A DNA stretch of 64,000 nucleotides from Agrobacterium tumefaciens (GTDB lineage: Bacteria > Pseudomonadota > Alphaproteobacteria > Rhizobiales > Rhizobiaceae): the NCBI GenBank assembly GCA_025560025.1, contig CP048486.1, positions 682,001-746,000 of the forward strand, read 5' to 3'. The translations under genes and the position numbers were made by a program. The notes beneath the pieces were generated by a model. It had not been told where the DNA came from, searched no databases, and was given only the letters and a program-made list of their open reading frames with translations. The first letter of the stretch is position 1. Every line of letters starts with the position of its first letter. Of this stretch, positions 18,506-27,807 are shown one piece after another.

Positions 18506-19627
18506 ATGGAAATGATAGCGCAAACATCAAAAAAACCGCCAGCCATCGGTTCACAACGTCTGGACGTGCTTCAGATCCTGCGCGCAGCAGCAGCAGCGAT
18601 GATTGTTGCGCTACACGCCCATGCCAATTGGGAATTTTCTCTTTTTCCCCTCCCCACCACGAAACTCGGGGCTGGCGTCGATCTGTTCTTCGTTATTTCC
18701 GGCTTCGTCATCGTTTATGCCTCAAGACCCTATTTCGCCACGCCCGGCGGACGATCGGCCTTTTTCCTGCGAAGGCTTATCCGCATTCTTCCCCTTTACT
18801 GGTTCGCGCTCACGCTGCGGCTGGTGGCGCTGGCAGCGGCGGCCTTTCTCGGCGTCAAGGCGTTCCCGTCATTGCAGGCAATCCTCACGTCCTATTTCTT
18901 CATTCCGCATGACAGCATGGGTTACGGTGACGCCTATCCATTCCCAATTCTGGATCTTGGCTGGACGCTGAACTACGAGATGTTTTTTTATGTCGTGTTC
19001 GCATTCTTCATTGTCCTGCCGCTGGAACGCGCCGTTTGGGCGACAGCCGGCACCCTTTCCGCCGGCGTCCTGATCGGCGCCGTTTTTGATTTAGCCCTGC
19101 CTTTCAGTTTTTGGCTTCAGCCTATCGTTCTCGAATTCGTCGCGGGAATGGTGCTGGCCGTGTTGTTCCTGCGCGGCCTGCGCTTGCCGGCTGTGATTGG
19201 TTTTGCGGCAGCTATGTCCGGCCTGGCGATCTGGGCATTCGTAGACCTGAGCATGTTCGAATCCTACGGTAATCCGGGCTTCTATTCATTTCCCAGGCTG
19301 TTCGTTCTGGGCGGCGGCGCTATTCTGCTTATGGTCGCCGCCACCCTGACGAGGGGGATCACTCTGCCGCGCGTCGCGCAGCCTTTTGCAGCGCTCGGAG
19401 ATTCCTCCTATGCGCTTTACCTGCTGCACCCATTCATTTTTCTCGGGTTCAAGGGGGCTTTGGGAGCCTTGGCACTCCCGCAGGCGTGGAACAATGGCGT
19501 CTACCTTGCCGTTGTCGTCAGCACAATCGCGATCGCCCACGCCTTTCACCGCTTCGTCGAAATGCCGACGACAGCATGGCTTCGTGACAGGATCATAGCA
19601 CCTCGAACGAAGATCGCCGTATCATAA
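18506..19627 (+). CDS. Acyltransferase 3 family protein, ExoZ-like
   Basis: A 373-residue membrane protein of the acyltransferase 3 family with about ten helices. It begins with RLDVLQILRAAAAAMIVALHAHANW, carrying the family's R-x10-H motif, followed by GVDLFFVISGFVIVYASRPYF, which closely resembles ExoZ, the succinoglycan acetyltransferase. It would transfer acetyl or a similar group to a sugar of the repeat unit at the outer face of the inner membrane. ATG 18506 is used; an ATG two codons later is equally possible. It is a second acyltransferase 3 in addition to that at 1198. Confidence 0.85.
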   Translation: MEMIAQTSKKPPAIGSQRLDVLQILRAAAAAMIVALHAHANWEFSLFPLPTTKLGAGVDLFFVISGFVIVYASRPYFATPGGRSAFFLRRLIRILPLYWFALTLRLVALAAAAFLGVKAFPSLQAILTSYFFIPHDSMGYGDAYPFPILDLGWTLNYEMFFYVVFAFFIVLPLERAVWATAGTLSAGVLIGAVFDLALPFSFWLQPIVLEFVAGMVLAVLFLRGLRLPAVIGFAAAMSGLAIWAFVDLSMFESYGNPGFYSFPRLFVLGGGAILLMVAATLTRGITLPRVAQPFAALGDSSYALYLLHPFIFLGFKGALGALALPQAWNNGVYLAVVVSTIAIAHAFHRFVEMPTTAWLRDRIIAPRTKIAVS

Positions 19628-19746
19628 GCCCTTCAAACGAAATCAAAGCTACCTGGTCATTAAGGATAGCTACAGCTTGCCATCCAGCGCGCATTTTAAC
19701 ACTTGATCGTTTGCTTGGGCTGTGCGATTTAAGAAGAAATTTTAAA

Positions 19747-19768
19747 TGTTGGATAACTCTGTTCAACA
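19747..19768. promoter_or_regulatory. Dyad TGTTGGA-N8-TTCAACA upstream of an EPS gene
   Basis: Two seven-base arms, TGTTGGA (19747-19753) and TTCAACA (19762-19768), with one mismatch, are separated by 8 bases and lie 44 bases before the ATG at 19813. The same arms and spacing recur before the XRE regulator gene (48789-48810), which suggests a shared operator. Confidence 0.5.
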
Positions 19769-19812
19769 TTGCGCATACTTAAGTTCGTATTTTAAAAATT
19801 TGGAGAGTTGGA

Positions 19813-20709
19813 ATGTCTCGCCTTCGTAACGGCTCGACGCTCGCTGGTGCGATATTGGTTACCAGCATCGGCCTTTTTTCTGCATCTGCCAATGCCCAGA
19901 CGGTCGAAACCGCGCCTCCGGCTGCTCAGCAGCAGACGCCACCGGTTGAAAGCGCAGCGACAGGCGCTCCCGTCAAAGCCGCAGATGAAACCAACGCCGC
20001 ATTTCTGACACGTGTTCATAGCACCAATCCCGGTACCGTCGCTGTTTCCGCCGCAGAATTGTTCAAGCAGTCTCCCGCGCCCGGAACGATCAAAGATCTC
20101 ATCACCATCGCATCCAGCACCGATGCGGCGACCGCCGACGTGGCAGGAGAGGTGACGAGCGGGTTTCCCATCATCGCCGTTTCCACCAGCGCCGCACAAT
20201 TCTCCGAACAGCTTTCTGCGCTGGTTCTGAGTGATTCCAGTCAGTTGCCCACCATCGTTGCGCTGGCCCAGAAGGTCGCCAACAAGGACTTCTCCGAAGT
20301 TGTCGGCGAAGGTCTCGCACTCGCTTATTCCACAGCGATGCAAAGGGGCGACACGATACTTGCCGCCGCCATACAGTTGCAGACGAAGGGCACCGGCGTG
20401 CCCCCCGATCTTCTGATCGCCTTTAGCGAAAACGTTCAGGGAACGGCCGCCGGCCCGGCTGCACCCGCAGCTGCCGCCGCAGCCGCTTCCCCGATTGGCG
20501 GCGCCGGTTCCTCACCTGCAAGCGCCAACAGCATTGGTGGCTCAGGGGATACGGGTGCCGATGGCGGGACGATCCAGGCGGGCGGTGGAGCAGCCCCCGT
20601 CGGCGGTGGCGGAAGCGGAACAACAACGACCGGTGGCACGAGCACTCTGCTGTCCATAACGGTTTCAACCGGCAGCACCAGCACGCCAACGAGCACAAGT
20701 CCCGTTTGA
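19813..20709 (+). CDS. Exported alanine/glycine-rich protein of an EPS locus
   Basis: A 298-residue exported protein with a signal peptide ending near ANAQ and a good ribosome-binding site (GGAGAG) before ATG 19813. Residues of roughly 50-200 are helical and unrecognised, with many Ala, Thr and Val (for example FLTRVHSTNPGTVAVSAAELFKQ). The last third is low complexity: Ala/Pro, then Gly/Ser, then Thr/Ser. I do not know the family. It lies directly before the polysaccharide co-polymerase gene and appears to share its transcript through a hairpin, so a role in export or assembly of the polymer is possible. Confidence 0.6.
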   Translation: MSRLRNGSTLAGAILVTSIGLFSASANAQTVETAPPAAQQQTPPVESAATGAPVKAADETNAAFLTRVHSTNPGTVAVSAAELFKQSPAPGTIKDLITIASSTDAATADVAGEVTSGFPIIAVSTSAAQFSEQLSALVLSDSSQLPTIVALAQKVANKDFSEVVGEGLALAYSTAMQRGDTILAAAIQLQTKGTGVPPDLLIAFSENVQGTAAGPAAPAAAAAAASPIGGAGSSPASANSIGGSGDTGADGGTIQAGGGAAPVGGGGSGTTTTGGTSTLLSITVSTGSTSTPTSTSPV

Positions 20710-20773
20710 GCCTGGCTTTGCCGCCCTTTCCTTCGGAGATGGCGGCCGCCTGTTCCACGATGCAACCGAGACT

Positions 20774-20794
20774 TGGCGGGCGCTGCGCCCGCCA
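20774..20794. terminator. GC-rich hairpin between two EPS genes
   Basis: TGGCGGGCG pairs perfectly with CGCCCGCCA around a CTG loop, followed by TAAAGA rather than a T-run. It may attenuate or stabilise transcripts between the exported-protein gene and the co-polymerase gene. Confidence 0.45.
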
Positions 20795-20840
20795 TAAAGA
20801 GCGAGGCTGACAGTTGTTGCAAAGGCACGATCCCCTGACG

Positions 20841-23096
20841 ATGACCGATTACGATAAAAGCGGACTTACAGCCGACTTTATCGATATCGACGCCGCCCTT
20901 GCGATGATCCGTCGGCAATGGCGCATCGTCCTTGCCGCGATCGTCGTTGCCGGGGCAATTGGTCTCGCCTTTGCCGCAACGGCCGTTCCAATCTATTCCG
21001 CCACGGCAACTCTCCTGATTGACCGCAACAACAGTCAGATCGTCGAGCAGCTTTCGACAATCGGCGGCGTCATCGAGGACGAAGCGTCGATTCTCAGCCA
21101 GGTCGAAGTCCTGCAATCGGAAACCATCGGTCTCGCTGTCGTCGACAGTCTCAACCTGACGGAAAACCAGGAATTCAGGGCAACACGTGCATCGCTTCTG
21201 AGCTCGATATTCAGCACCGTCCGTTCGCTGGTCAACGTGTCGCAATGGTTCTCACCCGTCAAGAAAGAGACGGTGATTGACGATGGAACCCTGAAAAGAT
21301 CGCTGTCTGACAGGCTGCTTCAGGGCCTCAGTGTCAAACGCATTGGCCGAACCTACGCACTGGAACTGACCTACAATTCAACCTCGCCGGTTCTCGCCGC
21401 ACAGATCGTCAACGCGGTGGCGTCGGCCTATCTGGTCGACAAGCTAAACTCCAAATATGAGGCGACGAAGCGGGCCAGCGACTGGTTGTCCGATCGCATC
21501 GCCGAGTTGCGCCAGCGCGCCCTTGAAACCGATCTGGCCGTGCAGAAATTTCGCGCCGAACACAACCTGATCGAGACCGGCACCAGCGGCCTGCTCTCTG
21601 ATCAACAACTGGCGGCGTCCAACAGCGCGCTGATACTGGCGCAGTCGGATACGGCGCGGGCGCGGGCGCGGGTGCAACGTATCGAATATATCCTCGCCAC
21701 CGATGATGTTGATGCGGTCGTCACCGATATTCTCGACAGCGCGGTTGCAAACGACCTGCGCAAAAAATATCTCGAATCCTCAAAGCTTGAAGCGGAAATC
21801 ACCAGCCGGCTCGGCAGCAACCATGTTCAGGCGGTGCGCCTGCGCAACGAGATGCAGGAATATCGCCGGCTGATGTTCCAGGAAATCAGCCGAATCGCGC
21901 AGAGTTACAAAAGCGATCTCGAGGTCTCGGAAGCGCGGGAAAAATCTCTCGCGGAAAGTGTTGCCAAGGCAACCAATGTCAGCACCTCCGCCAGCCAGAC
22001 CCAGGTTCAGCTTCGCGAATTGCAGCGTGAGGCGGAAACCTACAAGAACATGTATCAGACTTTCCTGCAGCGTTATCAGGAAGCGATGCAGCAACAGTCC
22101 TTCCCCGTGACGGAAGCACGCGTTATTTCCAAGGCCATGCCGCCTTATACGCCGAGCAAGCCGAACAAAACCATGATTCTGGCGCTGTTCATGATCATGG
22201 GGGCTGCAGCCGGCGGCGGTATCGCTGTGTTCCGCGAATTCCGCGACCGCTTCTTCCGCACGGGAGAGCAGGTTCGCGACGTTCTCGGTCTGGAGTTCCT
22301 CGGCAACACGCCGCTCGTCCAGGGCAAGCCGGGCGCGGATACCCTGAAGGATCAGGGTGATGCATCCAGCGCCACACGCCCCTCAAGCGTCGCCCGCTAC
22401 GCTGTCGACCACCCGCTTTCATCTTTCGCCGAAACGCTGCGCAGCACGCGGCTTGCCATGGATCTCGGCATTGCCTCGAAACACGGCGCAAGGGTGGTCG
22501 GCGTCGTATCGGCTTTGCCCAGCGAGGGGAAATCGACGATCTCCATCAATCTGGCGCAGCTTCTGGCTGGCCAAGGTGCGCGGGTTCTGCTGCTGGATGC
22601 CGATATTCGTAATCCGGGCGCCACACGTGCCCTGGCGCGTCACGCCACCGAAGGCCTGCTCGAAGTGCTGCTGGAAGGCCGCAATATTCGCGATGTCCTT
22701 CTACACGACGAAAAAACCCGGCTCGCTTTCCTCCCGACCGTCGTCAAGCAACGCGTACCGCATTCTTCCGAGCTGCTGACATCGCCACAAATGCACAAAT
22801 TACTAGCCGAGGCCGGCAGCGTCTTCGATTACATCATTGTCGATCTGCCGCCGCTCGGGCCGGTTGTCGACGCCCGCGCGATGGCCAGCCGGATAGACGG
22901 CTTCGTTTTTGTTACCGAATGGGGCAAGACCGCCCGCAGGGCGGTCCGTAATACCATCGAAAACGAAGTCCATATCCGCAAGAAATGCCTCGGCGTCATT
23001 CTCAACAAGGTCGACACTGAAAAGCTGAAGCTCTACCGGGCGTATGGTTCGAGCGAATATTATCATTCGCGCTACACCAGATATTACCATGACTAG
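20841..23096 (+). CDS. Polysaccharide co-polymerase and tyrosine kinase (Wzc/ExoP type)
   Basis: About 751 residues combining two functions. The N-terminal Wzz-like part has one helix near residue 30-50, a long coiled-coil periplasmic region and a second helix after a proline-rich PPYTPSKPNKT segment; it sets chain length with the Wzy polymerase. The C-terminal part is a bacterial tyrosine kinase: Walker A SALPSEGKST, Walker A' LLLDADIRNPG, Walker B DYIIVDLPPLGP, and a tyrosine-rich tail with six tyrosines in the last 20 residues. ATG 20841 is used, but an in-frame TTG at 20814 preceded by GAGG is as plausible. The next gene starts inside its last codons. Confidence 0.9.
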   Translation: MTDYDKSGLTADFIDIDAALAMIRRQWRIVLAAIVVAGAIGLAFAATAVPIYSATATLLIDRNNSQIVEQLSTIGGVIEDEASILSQVEVLQSETIGLAVVDSLNLTENQEFRATRASLLSSIFSTVRSLVNVSQWFSPVKKETVIDDGTLKRSLSDRLLQGLSVKRIGRTYALELTYNSTSPVLAAQIVNAVASAYLVDKLNSKYEATKRASDWLSDRIAELRQRALETDLAVQKFRAEHNLIETGTSGLLSDQQLAASNSALILAQSDTARARARVQRIEYILATDDVDAVVTDILDSAVANDLRKKYLESSKLEAEITSRLGSNHVQAVRLRNEMQEYRRLMFQEISRIAQSYKSDLEVSEAREKSLAESVAKATNVSTSASQTQVQLRELQREAETYKNMYQTFLQRYQEAMQQQSFPVTEARVISKAMPPYTPSKPNKTMILALFMIMGAAAGGGIAVFREFRDRFFRTGEQVRDVLGLEFLGNTPLVQGKPGADTLKDQGDASSATRPSSVARYAVDHPLSSFAETLRSTRLAMDLGIASKHGARVVGVVSALPSEGKSTISINLAQLLAGQGARVLLLDADIRNPGATRALARHATEGLLEVLLEGRNIRDVLLHDEKTRLAFLPTVVKQRVPHSSELLTSPQMHKLLAEAGSVFDYIIVDLPPLGPVVDARAMASRIDGFVFVTEWGKTARRAVRNTIENEVHIRKKCLGVILNKVDTEKLKLYRAYGSSEYYHSRYTRYYHD

Positions 23097-23766
23097 GCGG
23101 GACGGCCTGATGCGCCTACCCAATATCTTGGTAGTTGTGCCGGTCCTCATCATTTCCGTTTTCGTTTTGTCGGTTGCGGCACAGGCGTTTTCCGAAGCAC
23201 GGCGCTTTTCCGATATCGTCGCCATGGCGAGAATTGCTGACGACAGAAACGGCCTGGCACCCGATCTACTCGCCACGGCCGTCGACGGACTTCGCCCCGT
23301 CGTTGCAGAGAGAATCTGCCGTTCAGATATCATCAAAGCCGGGCTGCGGCTGGTTCTGGCCGATCTCGACGCAAATGGCAAAGACGTGACGTCTAAGACC
23401 GGCGCTGAGCGCCTTGGGTTTGCCGAGACCTATATTCGTCATGCCCTATTTTGTTTTCCGGCAAATGGCGATGTTTGGCTGCGTCTGGCCATGGTTCGTT
23501 CGCTGCGCAACGCCTCGCCCCTGGAAATCGCCGTGCTGATGAATTTTTCCCATCTCTACGGGCCGGCCGACGCCAATCTGATACGCGGACGCTTCGTGAT
23601 GTGGCAGCAATTTCCGAAAGAAACGCTACCACAGGCCGAAGCGGCCAGGGAGGCGGATACAGCAGTCGTCTGTGGCAAGGAAGGTGAAATTCTGCGCTGG
23701 ACCTTGCGGGATGCCTGTCCCCAGGAGCCGGCAAGCGGCACGAAACGGCCCAAGCCGGCGCCATGA
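23089..23766 (+). CDS. Membrane-anchored protein of unknown function
   Basis: A 225-residue protein with an N-terminal hydrophobic anchor (LPNILVVVPVLIISVFVLSVAAQAF) and an external part that is mostly helical, ending in a Pro/Lys-rich tail. Four cysteines, including one in ERICRSD and one in FCFPANGD, are visible. The ATG at 23089 lies within the last codons of the co-polymerase gene (8-base overlap), and an upstream in-frame GTG would overlap it by more. This coupling, between the co-polymerase and the polymerase, implies a role in polymerisation or export. I do not recognise the family, although small anchored proteins at this position occur in rhizobial EPS loci. Confidence 0.65.
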   Translation: MTRRDGLMRLPNILVVVPVLIISVFVLSVAAQAFSEARRFSDIVAMARIADDRNGLAPDLLATAVDGLRPVVAERICRSDIIKAGLRLVLADLDANGKDVTSKTGAERLGFAETYIRHALFCFPANGDVWLRLAMVRSLRNASPLEIAVLMNFSHLYGPADANLIRGRFVMWQQFPKETLPQAEAAREADTAVVCGKEGEILRWTLRDACPQEPASGTKRPKPAP

Positions 23767-23845
23767 GGTAAAATCCGCGAAATAGCGCGAAATGCCTATT
23801 CGCTCCTGACACTGTCACAGCAAACGTCTTACAAAGCCGAAAACC

Positions 23846-25414
23846 ATGCCGCCATTCGAAGCCCAACCAGAACCGCTGTCCCTCTCACCGTCCCGACCGG
23901 TCGCGTTTCAGGACTATTTCCGGATGGCCGCAATGGTAACATTCTGGGCAATATTCCTTCTCGCTCTTCTCAACCGCGGCGCGACCGAAATCGAAAGCCG
24001 CATCGTCGTCACCATAGCAATTTATGTACTGCTGGTGCCTTCCATTCTGGTGTTCGGGCCGCCTCAAGGCGGTTCCGGCAAAGCGCTGGTCGCCGCCTGC
24101 TTTTTGCTGGCGGCGCTCATCATCCAGACCCTGCTGCAAACATCGCCTTTACCGGGCATCGCACCCCCTAACCCGGCCTGGGCCACCGCCGCGATGTTCG
24201 CGCAGGCCGTGCCCGCCGCCACGATCTCTCTCACCCCGGCGGATGATCAGCTCGGACTTTTGAGCGCTGCCCTGCCCTTCGGGGCTTTCATGGCCGGCCT
24301 TGTGATTTTCGATAGCGATGAGCGCGCAGCAAAAGCGCTACGATGGTTTGCAATAGCCGGCGGCTGGTTGGCGCTATGGGCGATCCTGCAATTTCTGCTT
24401 TTCCCGGACATGCTCGGCTTTATTCAGAAACGCTTTTATCTTGGCAGCCTGACGGGTCTTTTCGTCAATCGCAACACCGCCGCAACCTTCTTTGGCCTCA
24501 TCCTTCTCACCCTCGTCGTACTGCTGCACAAAAGGCTCGTGGCGCCTGACTGGAGGATGATCCGAGCACTTGTGGCAAACCGCCTGACGGTGCCGGACGA
24601 ACAGAAACGGCTCATCCGCAAAGCCGCCTTCATCGGCACCCTCACCGCCTTTTGCTTTCTCGCCCTGATGCTGACCGGATCTCGCGCGGGGATCATGTCG
24701 AGCTTCGCCGCGCTGCTTTTCCTTATTCTTCTCACCGTTTTCAACTCCCCATTGAGGGCAGGCCGCAAGGCGGCGGCTTCACGGCGCAGGCGGCGCGGGT
24801 TTAAACGCAAGGCGGCAGTCATGCTCGCCATCACCGTCGCCCTGTTCTCGCTTTTCGCCAGTCGGGTGGCGCTGCGCATGGAAACGCGCGTGGAAGACGA
24901 TATGCGCTTCTGCTACATGCCGGGCATCATGCGCGCCATCGCCGATAATTGGCCCTGGGGGTCAGGCCTTGCAAGTTTTGCGGAAACCTATGCACCCTAT
25001 CATATGGCACAATGCGGCGTGGATGCCATCGTCACCCATGCCCATAATGTCTATGCCGAAGGCTTGCTGACACTCGGCATCGCATTTCCTTTCTACGCGG
25101 CTTTTTTTGTGCTTGCTCACCTCGCTATTTTTATTCGCGGAGCGCGCAAACGCAAAAGCTACCGTTACGCCTCCCATCTCGGCCTTGCGGGGTTATTGCT
25201 TGTCGCACTCCATTCCACACTTGATTTTTCGTTACAGGTGCCAGGCTTCGCCATGGCCTATGCGGTCTTCCTTGCCCCCATTGTCACTCTTTGCCTTCGC
25301 CCGCCGGGAGTGGAGCGGGAGGGACGACGGCGTAGACAATCTTCGGCCGGCCCCATGATGCCAGGCTCGACCGGGCAGGGTGAGGCGGTGAAAACCGCGT
25401 TTTGGCAACCGTAA
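23846..25414 (+). CDS. O-antigen ligase/polymerase family protein (Wzy-like)
   Basis: A 522-residue membrane protein with 10-12 helices and the O-antigen ligase domain. Key features are the NRNTAATFFGLILL helix, the LTGSRAGIMSSFAAL segment, a large periplasmic loop, and HAHNVYAEGLLTLGIAFPFY with the histidine and asparagine typical of the family. In a Wzx/Wzy pathway it joins repeat units at the periplasmic face, with the co-polymerase just upstream. A strongly basic cytoplasmic segment (KAAASRRRRRGFKRK) lies between helices. It is one of two polymerase candidates; the other is at 30828. Confidence 0.85.
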   Translation: MPPFEAQPEPLSLSPSRPVAFQDYFRMAAMVTFWAIFLLALLNRGATEIESRIVVTIAIYVLLVPSILVFGPPQGGSGKALVAACFLLAALIIQTLLQTSPLPGIAPPNPAWATAAMFAQAVPAATISLTPADDQLGLLSAALPFGAFMAGLVIFDSDERAAKALRWFAIAGGWLALWAILQFLLFPDMLGFIQKRFYLGSLTGLFVNRNTAATFFGLILLTLVVLLHKRLVAPDWRMIRALVANRLTVPDEQKRLIRKAAFIGTLTAFCFLALMLTGSRAGIMSSFAALLFLILLTVFNSPLRAGRKAAASRRRRRGFKRKAAVMLAITVALFSLFASRVALRMETRVEDDMRFCYMPGIMRAIADNWPWGSGLASFAETYAPYHMAQCGVDAIVTHAHNVYAEGLLTLGIAFPFYAAFFVLAHLAIFIRGARKRKSYRYASHLGLAGLLLVALHSTLDFSLQVPGFAMAYAVFLAPIVTLCLRPPGVEREGRRRRQSSAGPMMPGSTGQGEAVKTAFWQP

Positions 25415-25485
25415 CCGCTATGAGGTGCATATTCGGACAGCGCGAAACAAATAATTGCAGAACCAAATAGGCGCGGGAAATTGGC

Positions 25486-26691
25486 ATGCGGATATTGCAG
25501 GTAACATCTCTATTTTCTCCAGACCGGGTGGGCGGCGCGGAGATATTCGTGGAAGACCTTGCACGCGGGCTGGCGGACAAGGGACATGCGGTTGCGGTGG
25601 CCGCCATTTCCCGGAAACAACAGCCTGCGGAGCTGCGTGATGGTTTCGCCATCCACCGCCTTGGACATACGACACCGTTTTTCATCGGCGATTGGGAGCA
25701 GCAGCCGGGATGGAAGCGCAAATATTACAAAGCCGCCGTGCAACTGGATCCGCGCCTTGTGCACCGGCTCGCACGTGTCATCGATGATTTCCGCCCGGAT
25801 GTCGTTAACACCCATTCGCTCTCTGAATTGACGCCGCTGATCTGGCCGATGATCCGCAGGCGAGGCATTCCGCTTGTTCATTCCCTGCATGATTTCACCA
25901 GCATGTGCACCAACGGATCGCTGTTTCACGATGGGCACATTTGCGATGGCAGCAGCAAGAAATGCCGCACCTTTTCTTATCTGCACCGGCGTTGCCAATG
26001 TGCCGTCGATGCCGTGGCCGGCGTCGGCCGCGATATTGTCGACCGCCATGTTCAGGCCGGCTTCTTCACCCATGTGCCCGAAAACCGCCGCGCGGTTATC
26101 TGGAACGCCATAGCACCACCGGTCTCACGGAGTTCGCGCAAGCCCCGCACGGCCGGTGAGCCGATTGTTTTTGGCTATCTCGGCCGCATCGAGGCGCCCA
26201 AGGGCGCGGATCTGCTGATCGAGGCGCTGCACCTCCTGCCGCCGCAAGGCTGGCGGCTGGTCATGGCGGGTCGGGCACCGGGCGGCATCGAAGCCTATCG
26301 GCAGAAGGCCGCAGGCCTTCCCGTCGAATTCCCCGGTTATGTGGAGGCCGATAATTTCTTCGCGGGTATAGATTGTCTTATTGTGCCGCCTTTATGGCCG
26401 GAGGCTTTCGGGCGCACTGTCGCCGAGGCTATCCTGCGCAGCGTTCCCGTCATCGGTGCCAATCTCGCCGGGGTTGCCGAACAAATCGGCCACGACAGGC
26501 CGGAACGTCTTTTTACACCGGGCAAGGCAATCGAACTCGCCGCACGCATGGTCGATGCCATGCGCAATCCCGAAATTCTCGTGGAGACGCCCGAAACCAT
26601 GGCGCGAATTTCGCAGGGTGTCTCCCCCGAGCGGGTGGTCGCGGCCTATGAAGCGCTCTATGCGGATCTGCGCAGCAGCATTCGGTCATAA
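25486..26691 (+). CDS. Glycosyltransferase, GT4 family
   Basis: A 401-residue GT-B enzyme. MRILQVTSLFSPDRVGGAEIFVEDLARGLADKGHAV is the acceptor-domain opening with the GGAE motif, and FGYLGRIEAPKGADLLIEAL and PEAFGRTVAEAILRSVPVIGANLAGVAEQI carry the donor-site EX7E glutamates. It is likely to add one residue of the repeat unit. It follows the polymerase gene by 71 bases on the same strand, probably in the same transcript, and its last 6 bases overlap the end of the converging GT4 gene. Sugar specificity is unknown. Confidence 0.88.
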   Translation: MRILQVTSLFSPDRVGGAEIFVEDLARGLADKGHAVAVAAISRKQQPAELRDGFAIHRLGHTTPFFIGDWEQQPGWKRKYYKAAVQLDPRLVHRLARVIDDFRPDVVNTHSLSELTPLIWPMIRRRGIPLVHSLHDFTSMCTNGSLFHDGHICDGSSKKCRTFSYLHRRCQCAVDAVAGVGRDIVDRHVQAGFFTHVPENRRAVIWNAIAPPVSRSSRKPRTAGEPIVFGYLGRIEAPKGADLLIEALHLLPPQGWRLVMAGRAPGGIEAYRQKAAGLPVEFPGYVEADNFFAGIDCLIVPPLWPEAFGRTVAEAILRSVPVIGANLAGVAEQIGHDRPERLFTPGKAIELAARMVDAMRNPEILVETPETMARISQGVSPERVVAAYEALYADLRSSIRS

Positions 26692-27807
26692 GCCGTGAGA
26701 ATTGATATTTTTATGGAAAAGCTGCGCATAGCTTTCCGCCGCCTTCTGCCATGAATATAGCTTGCGGTTTTCATAACCCGCCTGGCGAAGATCATCCGCC
26801 AGGCCAGGTTCCCGGAAAAGCCGGTCAAGCGCGGCAACAAGGCTGTCGGCGTCGGCGGGGTCGAAGGTAAGCGCGCCCTTGCCGGCTATCTCCGGCGTCG
26901 CGGAGCGGTTGGAGCAGACGACCGGACATCCCAGCTGTTGTGCTTCCAAGACAGGCAGGCAGAACCCTTCATAGGTGGAGGGCACACAGAGGCAGGCGGC
27001 ATGTCGATAGAGTTCGGCCAGTTGCCGGTCGTCTATGCCAGAGAGCCGGACCAGTCGCGCCTTCAACTCCGGATCGTCCAGCGCACTGCCGATTTCCTCG
27101 GCATCGTCCTGGCCCACATGCACCACATGCAAATCCGGCCACGCCTTGCCAAGCCGCGCAAAAGCCTTGCCGAGCAGTGCAAAATTTTTATTGGACGTCG
27201 CGTTTCCGACCGCCAGTATATAAGGCCCGGCTATCAGCGAGGGCTCGTTTACAGCGTCCGGGTCAACCTTCAGGGTACTGTCGGAATAAATGGTCAGGCT
27301 TTTGCCGGCAGCGGAGGGATAAAAGCGCGCCAAGTCCCGTCGTGTCGCATCAGACACGCAGCTTATTCGATCGGAACCAGCCATCATAAGGCGAAAAATG
27401 AAATCGGTCGTCAGGGTCGCCCGCCAACCGATCTGTTCCGGGATCGTCTTGAAATAAAGATCGTGAACAAGCGTGACACGCCGTTTGCTGCCAAGAGGAC
27501 TTCCAAAGGGATCGGCATTAAAAAGCACATCAATCCTGTGCCGGCGGCAAAGTGCAGGCAACGTCAGGGCCTGACGCAGCACATCGAAAACCATGATGCG
27601 CGGCCGCGGTGTCTCTATCAATTGAAGGCGGCTGTCACGCAGGCTTTCGGGCAGTTGCGCCCGCATCCAGGGAGAACGCAGAATATAGTCGTCCTGCGTT
27701 TGCTCCAGAAGCCGCTCCAGCAGGCTGAATGTCACGCGGGCGACGCCGGAAGCCTTGCCGCCATATTGGCTCGGCATGTTTACGAGAATGCGCATCGACT
27801 GCCTCAC
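26686..27807 (-). CDS. Glycosyltransferase, GT4 family
   Basis: A 373-residue GT4-type enzyme. It starts MRILVNMPSQYGGKASGVARVTFSLLERL, contains YILAVGNATSNKNFALLGKAFARL and ends with a canonical SxYEGFCLPVLEAQQLGCPVVCSNRSATPEIAGKGALTFDP donor site, in which E-G-F-x-L-P-x-L-E is the EX7E motif. The GTG at 27807 gives a 4-base overlap with the upstream gene; an ATG at 27795 is the alternative. It is the second gene of a two-gene leftward operon within the exopolysaccharide locus. Confidence 0.87.
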   Translation of the reverse strand: MRQSMRILVNMPSQYGGKASGVARVTFSLLERLLEQTQDDYILRSPWMRAQLPESLRDSRLQLIETPRPRIMVFDVLRQALTLPALCRRHRIDVLFNADPFGSPLGSKRRVTLVHDLYFKTIPEQIGWRATLTTDFIFRLMMAGSDRISCVSDATRRDLARFYPSAAGKSLTIYSDSTLKVDPDAVNEPSLIAGPYILAVGNATSNKNFALLGKAFARLGKAWPDLHVVHVGQDDAEEIGSALDDPELKARLVRLSGIDDRQLAELYRHAACLCVPSTYEGFCLPVLEAQQLGCPVVCSNRSATPEIAGKGALTFDPADADSLVAALDRLFREPGLADDLRQAGYENRKLYSWQKAAESYAQLFHKNINSHGL

